Assembly: GCA_002753725.1 (NCBI GenBank)
Contig: PEAL01000012.1
Span: 1 to 36,267, forward strand
Direction: 5' to 3'
Source: Deltaproteobacteria bacterium
GTDB lineage: Bacteria > Desulfobacterota > Desulfobacteria > Desulfobacterales > Magnetomoraceae
Length of the DNA stretch: 36,267 bases
Both the position numbers and the translations under genes were made by a program. The notes under the pieces were generated by a model. It was not told where the DNA came from and did not search any database. It saw only the letters and a program-made list of their open reading frames with translations. The stretch's first letter is position 1; every line of letters starts with the position of its first letter. Positions 25,549 through 34,473 of this stretch are shown one piece after another.

Positions 25549-27207
25549 TTACTCGTTTTTCTTATTAATGTAGTATTGCTGCAAGATAGATGCCACATTA
25601 TTGACCAGCCAATATAGTACCAAACCTGCGGGAAAATTGATAAAAATGAACGTAAAGACAATTGGAAGAAACATCATCATTTTGGCCTGGTTCGGATCAC
25701 CAGGAGGCGGAGACATTTTTTGCTGGATTAACATGGTCGCACCCATAATGATAGTAAGCACTGGAATACCATAGGGCTCTTCCATAAACGGAACATAAAA
25801 GGTGAAATGAAACAAACGGTCAGGCGCTGAAAGATCATTGATCCACAAAAAGAACGGCGCATGACGCAATTCAATAGCCTGGTATAACATCCGATAAAGA
25901 GCTATAAATACAGGTATTTGAAGCACCATAGGAAGACAGCCACCCAATGGATTGACCTTGTAGGTACGATATAACCCCATCAGTTCCTGATTCAACTTTT
26001 GCCGATCATCTTTATATTTTTCCTGTATTTTTTTCATCATGGGCTGGAGTTTACGCATTTCATTCATGGATTTGTAGCTTTTGTTTCCCAGTGGCCAAAA
26101 AAGTAATTTTATCAATATGGTCAATAATATAATAGCAATACCATAATTTGGAATAAACTTATAAATCAGATTCATTAAATATAAACAGGGCCTGGCAAGC
26201 AAATCAAACCATCCAAAATTGATAACTTGATTCAAATTATTGTCTAATCCGTTCAGGATGTCCAAACTTTTCGGGCCCAAAAATAGATGAAAAGCAATAT
26301 TTTTTTGCGTTCCCGGTGCAATATTCATGGATGACTGCGTCAGTACTAAATTCATAACACTATTTTCAACGTGAATTTTTGCCTGACGGTTGTCTGCCTG
26401 ATTGTCAAGAGGCAAAACCGCAGTTAGAAAATATCGATCTTCAAGGGCTGCCCATGATATCGCTCCACTAAAAACCTTTTTGTCTTCAATATCGTCCTGA
26501 TCAATTTCATTTAGATGGTTATTTAATAAAATAGCAGGTCCTTCAAAAATATAGCCTTGTGTTTCAGGGACATTACGACGTAACACAATATTCAATTGAT
26601 CTCCAACAGGAAAAGTTGTGGGGTTATCGATAGAAACATTTAATCCAACGGTATAAGAAGCTGGATCAAAAAGATAGGTTTTGACAACTTTAATCCCTTG
26701 CGGTGAGTTATAAATAAATCGCAATTTTTCCAGGGTTGATACCTTTATTATGGATCGCTGCGTCTCTGCCTGAAAAACAACTTTATCCAGATCTGGAATG
26801 ACCTGATTTTGAAAAGATATCAAGGCTGTGCCCAGTTTATCATCCAGATGAACAATCTGTTTTAACAAAGAATCAGCATCATTGGTTTCTTTGTAATTGA
26901 CAAGCATGATCCTTTGAATCGCTGCGCCACGTTCAGAAAATTCGATATCAAACAAAGGGGTCTGAACCAAAATACGTTTTGCCGGAATAGTTGATTCAAT
27001 AGATTGCTCTTGATCGGCGGGTTGACCAGCCGGAAGCTTTGTTGCTTCTAAATGGGGTGGCATTTTCTCGGGAAGCATATCCGGTATTGTTTGATTCTCT
27101 GCAACGTCCGAAGGCGGTAATTCTGGTTTTTCAAGAAAGTAATTCTGCCATACAAAAAGCACAAGAAAAGACAGTGCAATTGCAAGGAGAAAACGGACCT
27201 GTTCCAT
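25549..27207 (-). CDS. yidC: Membrane protein insertase YidC (Oxa1 family)
   Basis: The 552-aa length is typical of Gram-negative YidC. An N-terminal membrane anchor (about residues 5-22) is followed by a Pro/Gln/Glu-rich linker, a large periplasmic beta-super-sandwich domain (about 75-325), and the conserved insertase core (about 335-548). The core contains a KLQPMMKKIQEKYKDD cytoplasmic coiled region, VNPLGGCLPMVLQIPVF and FPAGLVLYW. The groove's positive residue, Arg in E. coli YidC, aligns with K367 in LLTILIKLLFWPL. A GGAG lies 8-9 bases before the ATG. It inserts inner-membrane proteins with or without SecYEG. It sits between yidD and jag in the classical order; the 181-bp gap to yidD is longer than usual. 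Confidence 0.98.
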   Translation of the reverse strand: MEQVRFLLAIALSFLVLFVWQNYFLEKPELPPSDVAENQTIPDMLPEKMPPHLEATKLPAGQPADQEQSIESTIPAKRILVQTPLFDIEFSERGAAIQRIMLVNYKETNDADSLLKQIVHLDDKLGTALISFQNQVIPDLDKVVFQAETQRSIIKVSTLEKLRFIYNSPQGIKVVKTYLFDPASYTVGLNVSIDNPTTFPVGDQLNIVLRRNVPETQGYIFEGPAILLNNHLNEIDQDDIEDKKVFSGAISWAALEDRYFLTAVLPLDNQADNRQAKIHVENSVMNLVLTQSSMNIAPGTQKNIAFHLFLGPKSLDILNGLDNNLNQVINFGWFDLLARPCLYLMNLIYKFIPNYGIAIILLTILIKLLFWPLGNKSYKSMNEMRKLQPMMKKIQEKYKDDRQKLNQELMGLYRTYKVNPLGGCLPMVLQIPVFIALYRMLYQAIELRHAPFFLWINDLSAPDRLFHFTFYVPFMEEPYGIPVLTIIMGATMLIQQKMSPPPGDPNQAKMMMFLPIVFTFIFINFPAGLVLYWLVNNVASILQQYYINKKNE

Positions 27208-27285
27208 TCATAATTCTCCAGTTAGTGGGTTAATGTCTCGGTCGTTGTAAATTCTCTATACTTGAACATAGACGTTTCTTAAATA

Positions 27286-27330
27286 TTTGAAATAAAAACA
27301 AATAACACTCACGCTGTTATTTATTTCAAA
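27286..27330. repeat. Inverted repeat in the yidD-yidC gap
   Basis: The right arm 27315-27330 (TGTTATTTATTTCAAA) is an exact reverse complement of 27286-27307 except for six extra bases in the left arm. The loop is CTCACGC. This would be an AT-rich hairpin with a bulge upstream of yidC in the - strand transcript, possibly an attenuator or processing site. The rest of the 27208-27388 gap shows only the yidC ribosome-binding site. Confidence 0.5.
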
Positions 27331-27388
27331 GGGGTTAAGAGTCATCTACGCCTAAAGTTAGAACACTTACGACGCTCGAGTTAATCAT

Positions 27389-27610
27389 TTAAGGTATGGG
27401 GTCAAAACCGCCAGGATGAAATGGATGGCATCGAAGAATTCGATGAATGCTCAAATACAATCCTTTAAAAGCGCCGTACTTAGAAATGGCCTGACAGGCA
27501 TAAGCCGAACAGGTTGGATAGAATCGACACACTGATGGAAAAAAAGGGGAAATTGCAAATTGATAAAAACGGATAGTCTTCAATAAAATATATTTAATGA
27601 TACCGGACAT
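27389..27610 (-). CDS. yidD: YidD, membrane protein insertion efficiency factor
   Basis: This encodes 73 aa with the full family pattern: an amphipathic N-terminal helix, [21 protein letters not shown], a KYGAFKG helix and the C-terminal [14 protein letters not shown]. The protein assists YidC/Sec-dependent insertion at the inner membrane. The ATG at 27610 overlaps the rnpA stop codon (TGATG), which indicates translational coupling and decides the start. A TTG one codon upstream is less likely. Confidence 0.96.
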   Translation of the reverse strand: MSGIIKYILLKTIRFYQFAISPFFPSVCRFYPTCSAYACQAISKYGAFKGLYLSIHRILRCHPFHPGGFDPIP

Positions 27611-27975
27611 CAATAACCTTTTGACAGAGCAGACGCCAGAAGATTAAAAATATCTTCAATGGCATCGACCCTTTCGATGGTCGTATGATATCGTATACGT
27701 TGTTTTGCAATAATATTTAAATCACAGCTACGTGTCAATCTGTGTTTGTTTTTTCGGAAAAATTCGCGAATCAAACGTTTAATCCGATTTCGTGCAACAG
27801 CGTTTCCTATTTTTCTTGTGACGGTAATCCCCAGACGAGACGCATCAGTATTAAAACGTTGAGCATATGTTACAATGAAAAGGGAGTTGTGAACTCGCAA
27901 TCCTGTTGTTTTGAGTTGCTCAAATTCTATGCGTTTTCGTAAACGAAAATTCTTGGGAAAAGCAAATAATTTCAC
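27610..27975 (-). CDS. rnpA: Ribonuclease P protein component
   Basis: This encodes 121 aa starting with GTG at 27975. The RNR signature [14 protein letters not shown] lies at residues 61-74, and the basic N-terminus ([16 protein letters not shown]) is typical. The protein binds the RNase P RNA and precursor-tRNA 5' leaders. It starts 6 bases after the rpmH stop codon, the usual arrangement, and its stop overlaps yidD. No strong ribosome-binding site is visible because the leader lies inside the rpmH 3' end. Confidence 0.96.
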   Translation of the reverse strand: MKLFAFPKNFRLRKRIEFEQLKTTGLRVHNSLFIVTYAQRFNTDASRLGITVTRKIGNAVARNRIKRLIREFFRKNKHRLTRSCDLNIIAKQRIRYHTTIERVDAIEDIFNLLASALSKGY

Positions 27976-27981
27976 CGTGTA

Positions 27982-28116
27982 TCAGGCGCTTAAACGCTTT
28001 CTTCCTCGTGCTCGACGTCGGTTAATAATTTTGCGACCTGCCTTAGTTGACATTCTTTTTCGAAATCCATGCGTTCGCGCACGTTTAATTCGACTGGGTT
28101 GAAATGTTTGTTTCAT
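27982..28116 (-). CDS. rpmH: 50S ribosomal protein L34
   Basis: This encodes 44 aa: [18 protein letters not shown], then [20 protein letters not shown], then RKRLSA. This is the standard L34 sequence (K-x-T-(F/Y)-Q-P-S near the start, THGFRxRM, R-x-(I/V)-(I/L)-x-R-R-R-x-(K/R)-GRxxL). GGAG lies 10 bases before the ATG. It is the first gene of the rpmH-rnpA-yidD-yidC-jag block. It is short and easily missed. Confidence 0.98.
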   Translation of the reverse strand: MKQTFQPSRIKRARTHGFRKRMSTKAGRKIINRRRARGRKRLSA

Positions 28117-28158
28117 TATTTTTACTCCATTTGAAACCAAAAATAAAAAGTGTCCGGC

Positions 28159-28187
28159 ACCAAATCACAATTGAATAATTTTGTCAA
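28159..28187 (-). promoter_or_regulatory. Candidate promoter of the rpmH operon
   Basis: On the - strand a perfect TTGACA lies at 28187-28182. At 17-bp spacing the -10 position reads TTTGGT (28164-28159), a poor match. The position, about 45 bases before the rpmH ATG, is sensible. The -35 is clear and the -10 is weak. Confidence 0.3.
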
Positions 28188-28211
28188 GAAGAACCAATTG
28201 GAAAAACATGA

Positions 28212-28240
28212 TTGACATTTTTTTCTGTATAACATATAAA
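28212..28240 (+). promoter_or_regulatory. Sigma-70-type promoter for the thioredoxin-bamD-rpmB run
   Basis: TTGACA (28212-28217), a 17-bp spacer, and TATAAA (28235-28240). This is a near-consensus promoter about 155 bases before the thioredoxin ATG, back to back with the candidate rpmH promoter. The resulting leader of about 150 nt holds two small perfect inverted repeats (28288-28306 and 28356-28371). Confidence 0.65.
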
Positions 28241-28355
28241 TATGAATTTTTATGTTATCGACTCGTAAGTCGTAAGTTTTCTAATTCAGATGATTCTTCA
28301 TCATCTATGCAAACGTTTAGAGAACGTGTGGATTAGAACGACAAATTAAAAAAAG

Positions 28356-28371
28356 GTGAGCTTGAGCTCAC
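28356..28371 (+). promoter_or_regulatory. Perfect hairpin GTGAGC-TTGA-GCTCAC just before the thioredoxin ribosome-binding site
   Basis: Six perfect pairs, extendable by one G-T and one A-T pair, close a 4-base loop. It ends about 10 bases before AAAGGA and 23 before the ATG at 28395. It could be an operator or an mRNA structure affecting initiation. No U-tract follows, so it is not a terminator. Confidence 0.4.
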
Positions 28372-28394
28372 TTCCATACAGAAAGGATAAAAAT

Positions 28395-28721
28395 ATGGCA
28401 GAAGGAATAATAGATGTCAATGATCAAAATTTTGACGAAAAAGTCATCCAGTCTGAAAAACCTGTCGTCGTTGATTTTTGGGCGTCATGGTGTGGTCCCT
28501 GCAAAGCAATTGGTCCTGTACTGGAAGAACTTGCAAAAGAAATGAGTGCGGATGTTGTTTTTGCGAAATGTAATGTTGACGACAATCCAACGACACCCAC
28601 GAAATATGGGATACAGGCGATTCCAACGTTGATATTCTTCAAAAAGGGTGAAGCGATTAACCGCATTACTGGAATGGTTCCAAAATCAAAAATTGAAGAA
28701 TCGATCAACGCACTCAAATGA
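28395..28721 (+). CDS. trxA: Thioredoxin
   Basis: This encodes 108 aa, the standard thioredoxin length. The active site WCGPC is at residues 32-36, preceded by VVVDFWAS; the cis-proline segment is IQAIPTL, and a C-terminal GMVPKSKIEESI helix follows. It is a cytosolic disulfide reductase fed by thioredoxin reductase. The ATG at 28395 was chosen over an in-frame GTG at 28356 because AAAGGA precedes it by about 8 bases and the extra 13 residues are not thioredoxin-like. An extra cysteine occurs in FAKCNVDDNP. Its stop codon lies 11 bases before the bamD start. Confidence 0.95.
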   Translation: MAEGIIDVNDQNFDEKVIQSEKPVVVDFWASWCGPCKAIGPVLEELAKEMSADVVFAKCNVDDNPTTPTKYGIQAIPTLIFFKKGEAINRITGMVPKSKIEESINALK

Positions 28722-28732
28722 TAGGTGACACC

Positions 28733-29434
28733 ATGCGCAGACATCAACGATATAATTATAATAGGATATGGATATTTTTTACCCTTACCCTTAGCATTAC
28801 ATTATTTACGATGAGCTGTGCATCCGGTCCTCATAAAAGAGAAAAAAGCGCCATTGAACTGCTCACAGAAGGTGAAGCTTTTTATAAAGCCGGTAAATTC
28901 AGAACGGCTATTGAATCTTTTGAAAACCTGATTGACTGGTATCCATTTAGTGTCCACAAGACAAAAGCAGAATTGAATATTGGAGATGCTTACTTTCAGA
29001 CAGGTGAGTATCATGATGCAATTTTTGCGTATGAAGAATTTGAACGGATGCATCCCACCCATGAAAAAGCACCTTACGTGTTAAATCAAATAGGGACGTG
29101 TTTTCTTTATCAAATGGATGCCATTGACAGGGATCAAACACCGGCTATTCAGGCCGTTCGATATTTTGACAGGATTCGCCATGAATATCCGCAAAGTCAA
29201 TATGCCATTGACGCCAAAAATAATATAATGACTTGCTATCAAAGCCTTGTTAAAAACGAATATTATGTAGGGAGTACCTACTACAAGGCAGAGCATTATA
29301 AAGCTGCGCTAAATCGGTTTGAAATTATTGTTACCCGTTATCCTGATGTTGGTATGCATCAGAAAGCGATTGAATACATCACAAAATGCCGGTTGGCAAT
29401 GGCTAACACCGGACAAAGAACGATAAGGAGATAA
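28733..29434 (+). CDS. bamD: Outer-membrane assembly lipoprotein BamD (ComL-type TPR protein)
   Basis: This encodes 233 aa. A signal sequence with a hydrophobic core (about 12-25) ends in a lipobox-like FTMSC, placing the lipidated cysteine at residue 29. Tandem TPR-like helices follow (LLTEGEAFYKAGKFRTAIESF, AELNIGDAYFQTGEYHDAIFAY, YVGSTYYKAEHYKAALNRFE), in the 5-TPR arrangement of BamD. It works with BamA to fold outer-membrane beta-barrels. I prefer the ATG at 28733 (AGGTGA upstream); an ATG at 28718 would overlap the thioredoxin stop codon and adds 5 residues without a ribosome-binding site. It is probably co-transcribed with trxA and rpmB. Confidence 0.9.
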   Translation: MRRHQRYNYNRIWIFFTLTLSITLFTMSCASGPHKREKSAIELLTEGEAFYKAGKFRTAIESFENLIDWYPFSVHKTKAELNIGDAYFQTGEYHDAIFAYEEFERMHPTHEKAPYVLNQIGTCFLYQMDAIDRDQTPAIQAVRYFDRIRHEYPQSQYAIDAKNNIMTCYQSLVKNEYYVGSTYYKAEHYKAALNRFEIIVTRYPDVGMHQKAIEYITKCRLAMANTGQRTIRR

Positions 29435-29440
29435 ACACGA

Positions 29441-29656
29441 ATGTCTAAAATATGTAAAATATGTGGAAAAACACCAATGGTTGGTAACCATGTCAGCCAT
29501 GCTCACAATGTGAATAAACGAAGATTTAATCCAAACTTGCAGCGCGTGCGTGTACTTCATCAAGGTGAGGTTCAAAAAATTACGGTCTGCACACGATGCA
29601 TTCGATCTGGAAAAATTGAAAAAATTCCTCGCGGACAAAAAAAATTGGCTGCATAA
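29441..29656 (+). CDS. rpmB: 50S ribosomal protein L28 (zinc-binding C+ form)
   Basis: This encodes 71 aa. It starts [10 protein letters not shown], contains the [16 protein letters not shown] segment typical of L28, and ends with a C-terminal [14 protein letters not shown]. Two CxxC pairs (C5/C8 and C50/C53) form a zinc ribbon. AAGGAG lies about 10 bases before the ATG, 6 bases after the bamD stop codon, so it looks like the last protein gene of the run. Confidence 0.97.
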   Translation: MSKICKICGKTPMVGNHVSHAHNVNKRRFNPNLQRVRVLHQGEVQKITVCTRCIRSGKIEKIPRGQKKLAA

Positions 29657-29696
29657 TTATTTTTTTATTGACAGCAATAAAAAAATAATTTAAAAA
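29656..29696 (+). promoter_or_regulatory. Perfect AT-rich hairpin whose loop holds a tRNA promoter -35
   Basis: ATTATTTTTTTATTG (29656-29670) and CAATAAAAAAATAAT (29675-29689) are exact reverse complements around the loop ACAG. It directly follows rpmB and may act as its terminator. The same bases form TTGACA (29668-29673) at 17 bp from TAAAAA (29691-29696), a plausible promoter for the tRNA-Lys gene starting at 29713. Confidence 0.5.
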
Positions 29697-29712
29697 AGGT
29701 TTTTTTCAACAT

Positions 29713-29785
29713 GGGTCGTTAACTCAGTCGGTAGAGTATCTGCCTTTTAAGCAGAGAGTCGCGTGTTCGAGTCACGCACGACCCA
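29713..29785 (+). tRNA. tRNA-Lys (anticodon UUU)
   Basis: A 73-nt cloverleaf. The acceptor GGGTCGT pairs with ACGACCC, with discriminator A. The anticodon stem TCTGC/GCAGA closes loop CTTTTAA with TTT at 29746-29748, and the T-arm GCGTG-TTCGAGT-CACGC is perfect. No CCA is encoded. Confidence 0.97.
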
Positions 29786-29795
29786 TTTTTTTTTA

Positions 29796-29870
29796 GTCCC
29801 CATCGTCTAGCCTGGTCCAGGACACCGGCCTTTCACGCCGGCAACAGGGGTTCAAATCCCCTTGGGGACG
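29796..29870 (+). tRNA. tRNA-Glu (anticodon UUC)
   Basis: A 75-nt cloverleaf. The acceptor GTCCCCA pairs with TGGGGAC, with discriminator G. The anticodon stem CCGGC/GCCGG closes loop CTTTCAC with TTC at 29832-29834, and the T-arm is AGGGG-TTCAAAT-CCCCT. No CCA is encoded. It lies 10 bases after tRNA-Lys, presumably in the same transcript. Confidence 0.97.
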
Positions 29871-29878
29871 CTCAAATT

Positions 29879-29911
29879 AAACCTCCTTGAGAAATCGGGG
29901 AGGTTTTTTTT
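29879..29911 (+). terminator. Rho-independent terminator after the tRNA pair
   Basis: AAACCTCC (29879-29886) pairs with GGAGGTTT (29899-29906), followed by an eight-to-nine-base T run. It lies 9 bases past tRNA-Glu and closes the trxA-to-tRNA block. The following 29912-30088 gap holds no gene; I see no convincing promoter hexamers in it, although the efflux operon must start there. Confidence 0.9.
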
Positions 29912-30088
29912 ATGCAAGAACTCCTTTCCTAAAGTCAATGATCCGTCCAAAAAACTCCTTTTCACCCCATGATCATAACTGTTGTTTATTTAAAAGTATG
30001 ATATACAAGCAGGTGAGCCAATTAAGGCTGAAGTTGAGAAAAGCAAGAGTTTGATATATTTTCAACAATCAATATAAGGATTTTTATC

Positions 30089-31291
30089 ATGAACATAAAA
30101 GGAATAAAATTAATTCTATGGCTACTGCTGATTTTCGGAGGCGTTATTCTTGCTCATCAAACAATGATCCACCAACAGGTCTCCCAGACCATCAAAGATA
30201 AATCTCAAAAAGCTGTGCCTGTTGAAGTGACCGCCATCAGGCATGGCCCCATTACCTTGAGTCGCACATTCAGTGGAACCATTGAAGCACAGGCGGATTT
30301 TGTCGTCGCTCCTAAAGTCGATGGTCGAATTAAACAACTCACTGTTGAACTCGCTGATACTGTTCAACGCGGCCAATTGGTTGCAGAATTAGATAACGAG
30401 GAATACGTTCAAGCGGTTGCCCAGGCAAAGGCAGATATTGCTGTGGCAAAAGCAAATCTTGCTGAATCGGTGAGTGCACTTGAAATTGCAAACAGAGACT
30501 TTGACCGTGTTAAAGCGTTGCGCCAACGGGGTATTACGTCTGATTCAAAACTTGATGAAACCAAAGCAAATCAATCCACCATTCAAGCTAAATTTGAGGT
30601 TGCGAAAGCTCAAATGACAAGGGCTGAAGCATTGCTTGAAATGGCCAATATTCGACTTGGTTATACAAAAATAAAGGTGGATTGGAGCGGAGGAGATGAT
30701 CAACGCATTGTGGCAGAACGATTTGTTGATGAAGGTCATATGGTTTCAGGCAATACGCCTTTATTTCGTATTGTTGAACTGAATCCGATTATTGGTGTGA
30801 TTTTTATCACTGAAAAAGACTATGCCCGCATAAAACCGGCTCAAATCGTACAATTAACCACAGATGCTTATCCAGAGGAGATCTTTGAAGGTCACGTCAT
30901 TCGAATCTCTCCCGTGTTTCGCAATGCCACCCGACAGGCACGGGTTGAACTAACGATAGCCAATCCTTTGCACCGATTAAAACCTGGTATGTTCGCTCGG
31001 GTTACTGTAGAATTCGAAAAAATCCAGGACGCTGTCATTGTTCCAGAACAAGCGCTCACCAAGCGTGCTGATCACATTGGCATCTTTGTGGTTAATGAAA
31101 ACAATAAAACAGTTACCTGGCGTACTGTAAAAGTGGGTATTCAAGAAGGTGAGCGGGTTCAAGTCATGGGTGAAGGGCTTTCAGGACGTGTCATTACATT
31201 AGGCCATCAATTAGTCGATGATGGATCCTTGATTACGATTCCTGATGAAAACCGGACAGCACCTATCGCAGATGGAGAAAACAAGTCATGA
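30089..31291 (+). CDS. RND efflux periplasmic adaptor (membrane-fusion protein, HlyD/AcrA family)
   Basis: This encodes 400 aa. One N-terminal membrane segment (about 8-22) lacks a lipobox, so it is anchored by a helix rather than by lipid. Next come a barrel-sandwich (lipoyl-like) half with [28 protein letters not shown] (about 74-101), an alpha-helical hairpin (about 105-180), the second lipoyl half, and beta-barrel and membrane-proximal domains ([19 protein letters not shown]). The protein links the inner-membrane pump to the outer-membrane channel. AAGGA precedes the ATG. Its stop codon overlaps the pump's ATG (ATGA), which shows translational coupling. Confidence 0.95.
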   Translation: MNIKGIKLILWLLLIFGGVILAHQTMIHQQVSQTIKDKSQKAVPVEVTAIRHGPITLSRTFSGTIEAQADFVVAPKVDGRIKQLTVELADTVQRGQLVAELDNEEYVQAVAQAKADIAVAKANLAESVSALEIANRDFDRVKALRQRGITSDSKLDETKANQSTIQAKFEVAKAQMTRAEALLEMANIRLGYTKIKVDWSGGDDQRIVAERFVDEGHMVSGNTPLFRIVELNPIIGVIFITEKDYARIKPAQIVQLTTDAYPEEIFEGHVIRISPVFRNATRQARVELTIANPLHRLKPGMFARVTVEFEKIQDAVIVPEQALTKRADHIGIFVVNENNKTVTWRTVKVGIQEGERVQVMGEGLSGRVITLGHQLVDDGSLITIPDENRTAPIADGENKS

Positions 31292-34200
31292 ATTTACCCA
31301 GGTTCAGTGTAAAAAAACCGATCTTCACGAGCATGGTGACCTTGATTATCGTGATTATCGGAAGCGTCTCTCTGGATCGACTTCGAATTGACCTTTTGCC
31401 CAATATTGAATTGCCCACACTCACCGTGAGAACACAATACGAAGGTGCCAGCCCCGAAGTCATGGAACGACTGGTTACTCAGATTCTTGAAGAAATCATT
31501 GCAACAGTGCCAGGTGTCGAAGAAATGTCATCCCAATCATCTGAGGGAAACAGTCGTATCAGAGTAACTTTCGGATGGGGCACAGATATTGATACAGCTG
31601 CTTTGGATGTGTTATCTAAGATTGAAGATGAAATCAATGAACTGCCTGATGATATTGTCCGGCCAAGGGTTCGAAAATTTGATATTAACAGTTATCCTGT
31701 TGTCCTGTTAGGGATATCAAGCAAGCTCGATCCTGTAGAACTAACTGAATTAATTGAAAATCAAATTCGATATCGATTTGCACGAATACCCGGTGTCGCT
31801 CAAGTGGATGTATGGGGTGGGTTTAATCGTGAGGTTCGTATTGAACTGGATGTTGATCGAATTAATGCCCTGGGGCTTTCCATGGACGACCTGCTTCAAG
31901 CCTTACGTGATGCCAATCTCGATCTGCCAACCGGAAAAATTGAACAGGGTCGTTTTGAGGTCACCCTTCGAGCGCCTTCTGAATTTTTAAATATGGATCA
32001 AATTCGTAATACAGTTATTTTTGTCCGAAATGGTGCAGCGGTGACACTTGGACAAATCGCAGCAGTCAAAGATACCTATGAAAAACCCAATCGAATCGTT
32101 CGGGTGAATGGTGAGCGGGGAATACGAGTTGCCATTCGAAAACAAGCGGATGCCAACACTGTAGAAGTGTCAAAGCGTGTGCTTGCTGAAATTAATTCTG
32201 CAAACAAAGCCTTTCCGCAAATTCATATCGTCCCGGTTGTAAACCAGGGTAACTTTATTGAACGTTCCATTGCCAATGTTGTCCAGTCCGTTATCTATGG
32301 GGGCGGGCTGGCAATTCTGGTCTTGCTCTTTTTTTTACGGAACCTTCGTAGCACATTCATCATTTCATTGGCCATACCCATTTCTGTCATTGCAACTTTT
32401 GCCCTGGTTTATTTTGGGGGATTCACGTTAAATCTTATGACACTGGGCGGTTTAGCCCTCGGGGTGGGCATGATGGTCGATAATTCAATTGTTGTTCTTG
32501 AAAACATTATTCGACGGCACACTGAAAAGAATGAAGCATATGCTGATGCGTCAGTGGAAGGAACGGTAGAAGTGGGTACAGCTATTATGGCAAGTACGAT
32601 CACTACACTCGTGATATTTCTGCCCCTGGTTTTTGTCCGAGGCGTTGCTGGCGTTCTTTTTAAAGAGTTAGCGTATGTGATTATTTTCTCTCTCGTCTGT
32701 TCCTTAATGGTGGCTCTCAGTCTGGTTCCCATGCTATGTTCTAAAATTTTAATATATAAAATACAGACCGATAAAGAAAATCATTTATGGCGTTCTAGAT
32801 TGTCAGCAATGGCTGAAACGCTTTTTAATGGATTAAATACATTCTATCTCAACATACTGCGCGGGGTGCTAAAAAAAAGATGGCTTACAGTTGTTGTATC
32901 GGCATCATGCCTTGGCGCGAGTCTATTGTTATTGCCATTTATAGGCACAGAATTTATGCCTCCCAGTGATGAGGGAGAAGTGCGGATTACGGGCGAGATG
33001 GAAGTGGGTACCCGGCTGGATATTGTGGATCGGCAGAGTCGAAAGATTGAAAAAATCGTTTTCGAATCTGTTCCAGAAGCTGTTTCTTCAGTGGTGAGCG
33101 TCAGTTCAACCGGTGGAAACACCAATTCAATCTCTAAAAGCCAGATCAACCTATCATTGCTCCCTGCAAAACAAAGAAAAAGGTCAAATGTGCGCATTGC
33201 TGATGATTTGCGCAACCAATTAGACAATAAAATTCCGGGCATGAAAATTCGCACACGCGCTCCCCAGGGCCAATTCTTACTGGAACGTCTTCTTGGCGGA
33301 GAGGAAGGTTTGACCATTGAAATTAGAGGGTTTGATTTGCAAGCCCTGGAAATACTGGCCAATAGAGTTGCTGAATCCATCAATGATGTCAATGGTATTA
33401 CCGATGTTGAAATCAGCAGCCTGGCAGGTATTCCTCAAGTGGAAATCATTGTCAATCGAGACAAAGCCGCTGATATGGGCTTGAGTATTCGTGACATTGC
33501 AAGTGTTTTGGAATCCGCCCTGGCTGGATCAAAAGCGGGTGAATTCAGATCACAAGGAAACTCTTACCGCATTTTTATGCAACTCAAAGATGCTGAAAAA
33601 AAATCCCTTGATGAAATCCTTGATCTAACGTTAAGGATCAATACAGGCGAACAAGTGCCCCTGCGAAATATTGTCATGGCATTATCCAGCAAAGGCCCTA
33701 TTTTGATAGATCGTAAAGATCAGCAACGATTCGTCTCTGTCCAGGCCAATGTTACAGGTCGTGATATGGGGTCTGTGGCCGTTGATATTCAAAACCGATT
33801 GGATCAAATCGCTCGCCCAGTGGGATATGAACTCATTGTTTCTGGTAAATTCGAGGAACAACAAAAGGCTTTTCAGGAATTGGTGATTTCTCTTATTCTT
33901 GCCATTCTTCTTGTCTATATGGTTTTGGCATGCCAATATGAATCCTTAATTGATCCCCTGGTCGTTATTCTCTCCGTGCCCCTTGCAGCAATTGGTGTGC
34001 TGCTTATTCTATTCTTAACCAAAACAACTCTTAATTTACAATCCTATATTGGTTGTATTATGTTGGGAGGTATTGTTGTTAATAACGCAATTCTTCTTGT
34101 AGACCAGGCGGGCCAATTAGTGGAACAAGGCATGGCGGCATCAACGGCTGTTGTTGAAGCTGGCAGACGTCGGCTTCGGCCAATTTTGATGACAACCCTG

Positions 34201-34374
34201 ACAACCATACTGGCGTTACTGCCACTGGCTTTCGGTATTGGTGAGGGGGCGGATGCGCAAGCGCCATTAGCCCTTGCAGTTATTGGTGGGCTGAGTGCCT
34301 CAACTCTCATCACATTAATTATGATACCGGTTGTCTATACATTGATTCATCCAGAATCCCCAAAAAAAATATAA
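31288..34374 (+). CDS. RND-superfamily efflux pump, inner-membrane permease (AcrB/MdtC-like)
   Basis: The 1028-aa length is standard for proton-driven HAE1-type RND pumps. It has two internally repeated halves, each with a large periplasmic porter/docking domain, and about 12 membrane helices. The N-terminus ([24 protein letters not shown]) and the [21 protein letters not shown] helix are diagnostic. The proton-relay positions differ from E. coli AcrB: the Asp-Asp pair of helix 4 is D398-N399, and the helix-10 lysine position is in [14 protein letters not shown] (N932-N933). I associate this with a subgroup of RND pumps, so it may be functional with an altered relay. The substrate cannot be predicted. 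Confidence 0.95.
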   Translation: MNLPRFSVKKPIFTSMVTLIIVIIGSVSLDRLRIDLLPNIELPTLTVRTQYEGASPEVMERLVTQILEEIIATVPGVEEMSSQSSEGNSRIRVTFGWGTDIDTAALDVLSKIEDEINELPDDIVRPRVRKFDINSYPVVLLGISSKLDPVELTELIENQIRYRFARIPGVAQVDVWGGFNREVRIELDVDRINALGLSMDDLLQALRDANLDLPTGKIEQGRFEVTLRAPSEFLNMDQIRNTVIFVRNGAAVTLGQIAAVKDTYEKPNRIVRVNGERGIRVAIRKQADANTVEVSKRVLAEINSANKAFPQIHIVPVVNQGNFIERSIANVVQSVIYGGGLAILVLLFFLRNLRSTFIISLAIPISVIATFALVYFGGFTLNLMTLGGLALGVGMMVDNSIVVLENIIRRHTEKNEAYADASVEGTVEVGTAIMASTITTLVIFLPLVFVRGVAGVLFKELAYVIIFSLVCSLMVALSLVPMLCSKILIYKIQTDKENHLWRSRLSAMAETLFNGLNTFYLNILRGVLKKRWLTVVVSASCLGASLLLLPFIGTEFMPPSDEGEVRITGEMEVGTRLDIVDRQSRKIEKIVFESVPEAVSSVVSVSSTGGNTNSISKSQINLSLLPAKQRKRSNVRIADDLRNQLDNKIPGMKIRTRAPQGQFLLERLLGGEEGLTIEIRGFDLQALEILANRVAESINDVNGITDVEISSLAGIPQVEIIVNRDKAADMGLSIRDIASVLESALAGSKAGEFRSQGNSYRIFMQLKDAEKKSLDEILDLTLRINTGEQVPLRNIVMALSSKGPILIDRKDQQRFVSVQANVTGRDMGSVAVDIQNRLDQIARPVGYELIVSGKFEEQQKAFQELVISLILAILLVYMVLACQYESLIDPLVVILSVPLAAIGVLLILFLTKTTLNLQSYIGCIMLGGIVVNNAILLVDQAGQLVEQGMAASTAVVEAGRRRLRPILMTTLTTILALLPLAFGIGEGADAQAPLALAVIGGLSASTLITLIMIPVVYTLIHPESPKKI

Positions 34375-34473
34375 CAAGGAAGAACAGCGGTACTCGTTTG
34401 ACGATTTGGGACACGTCGGGGTAAATATCTTTTAAAAATTCCTGAACAAACGAACACGACAGGAGTATAGAAA

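Noticed and set aside
28321..28340. Possible DnaA box (TGTGGATTA) and hence an origin upstream of rpmH
   Set aside because: Only one near-match differing from the consensus by one base, no box cluster, no dnaA gene and no obvious unwinding region. Not enough to call oriC.
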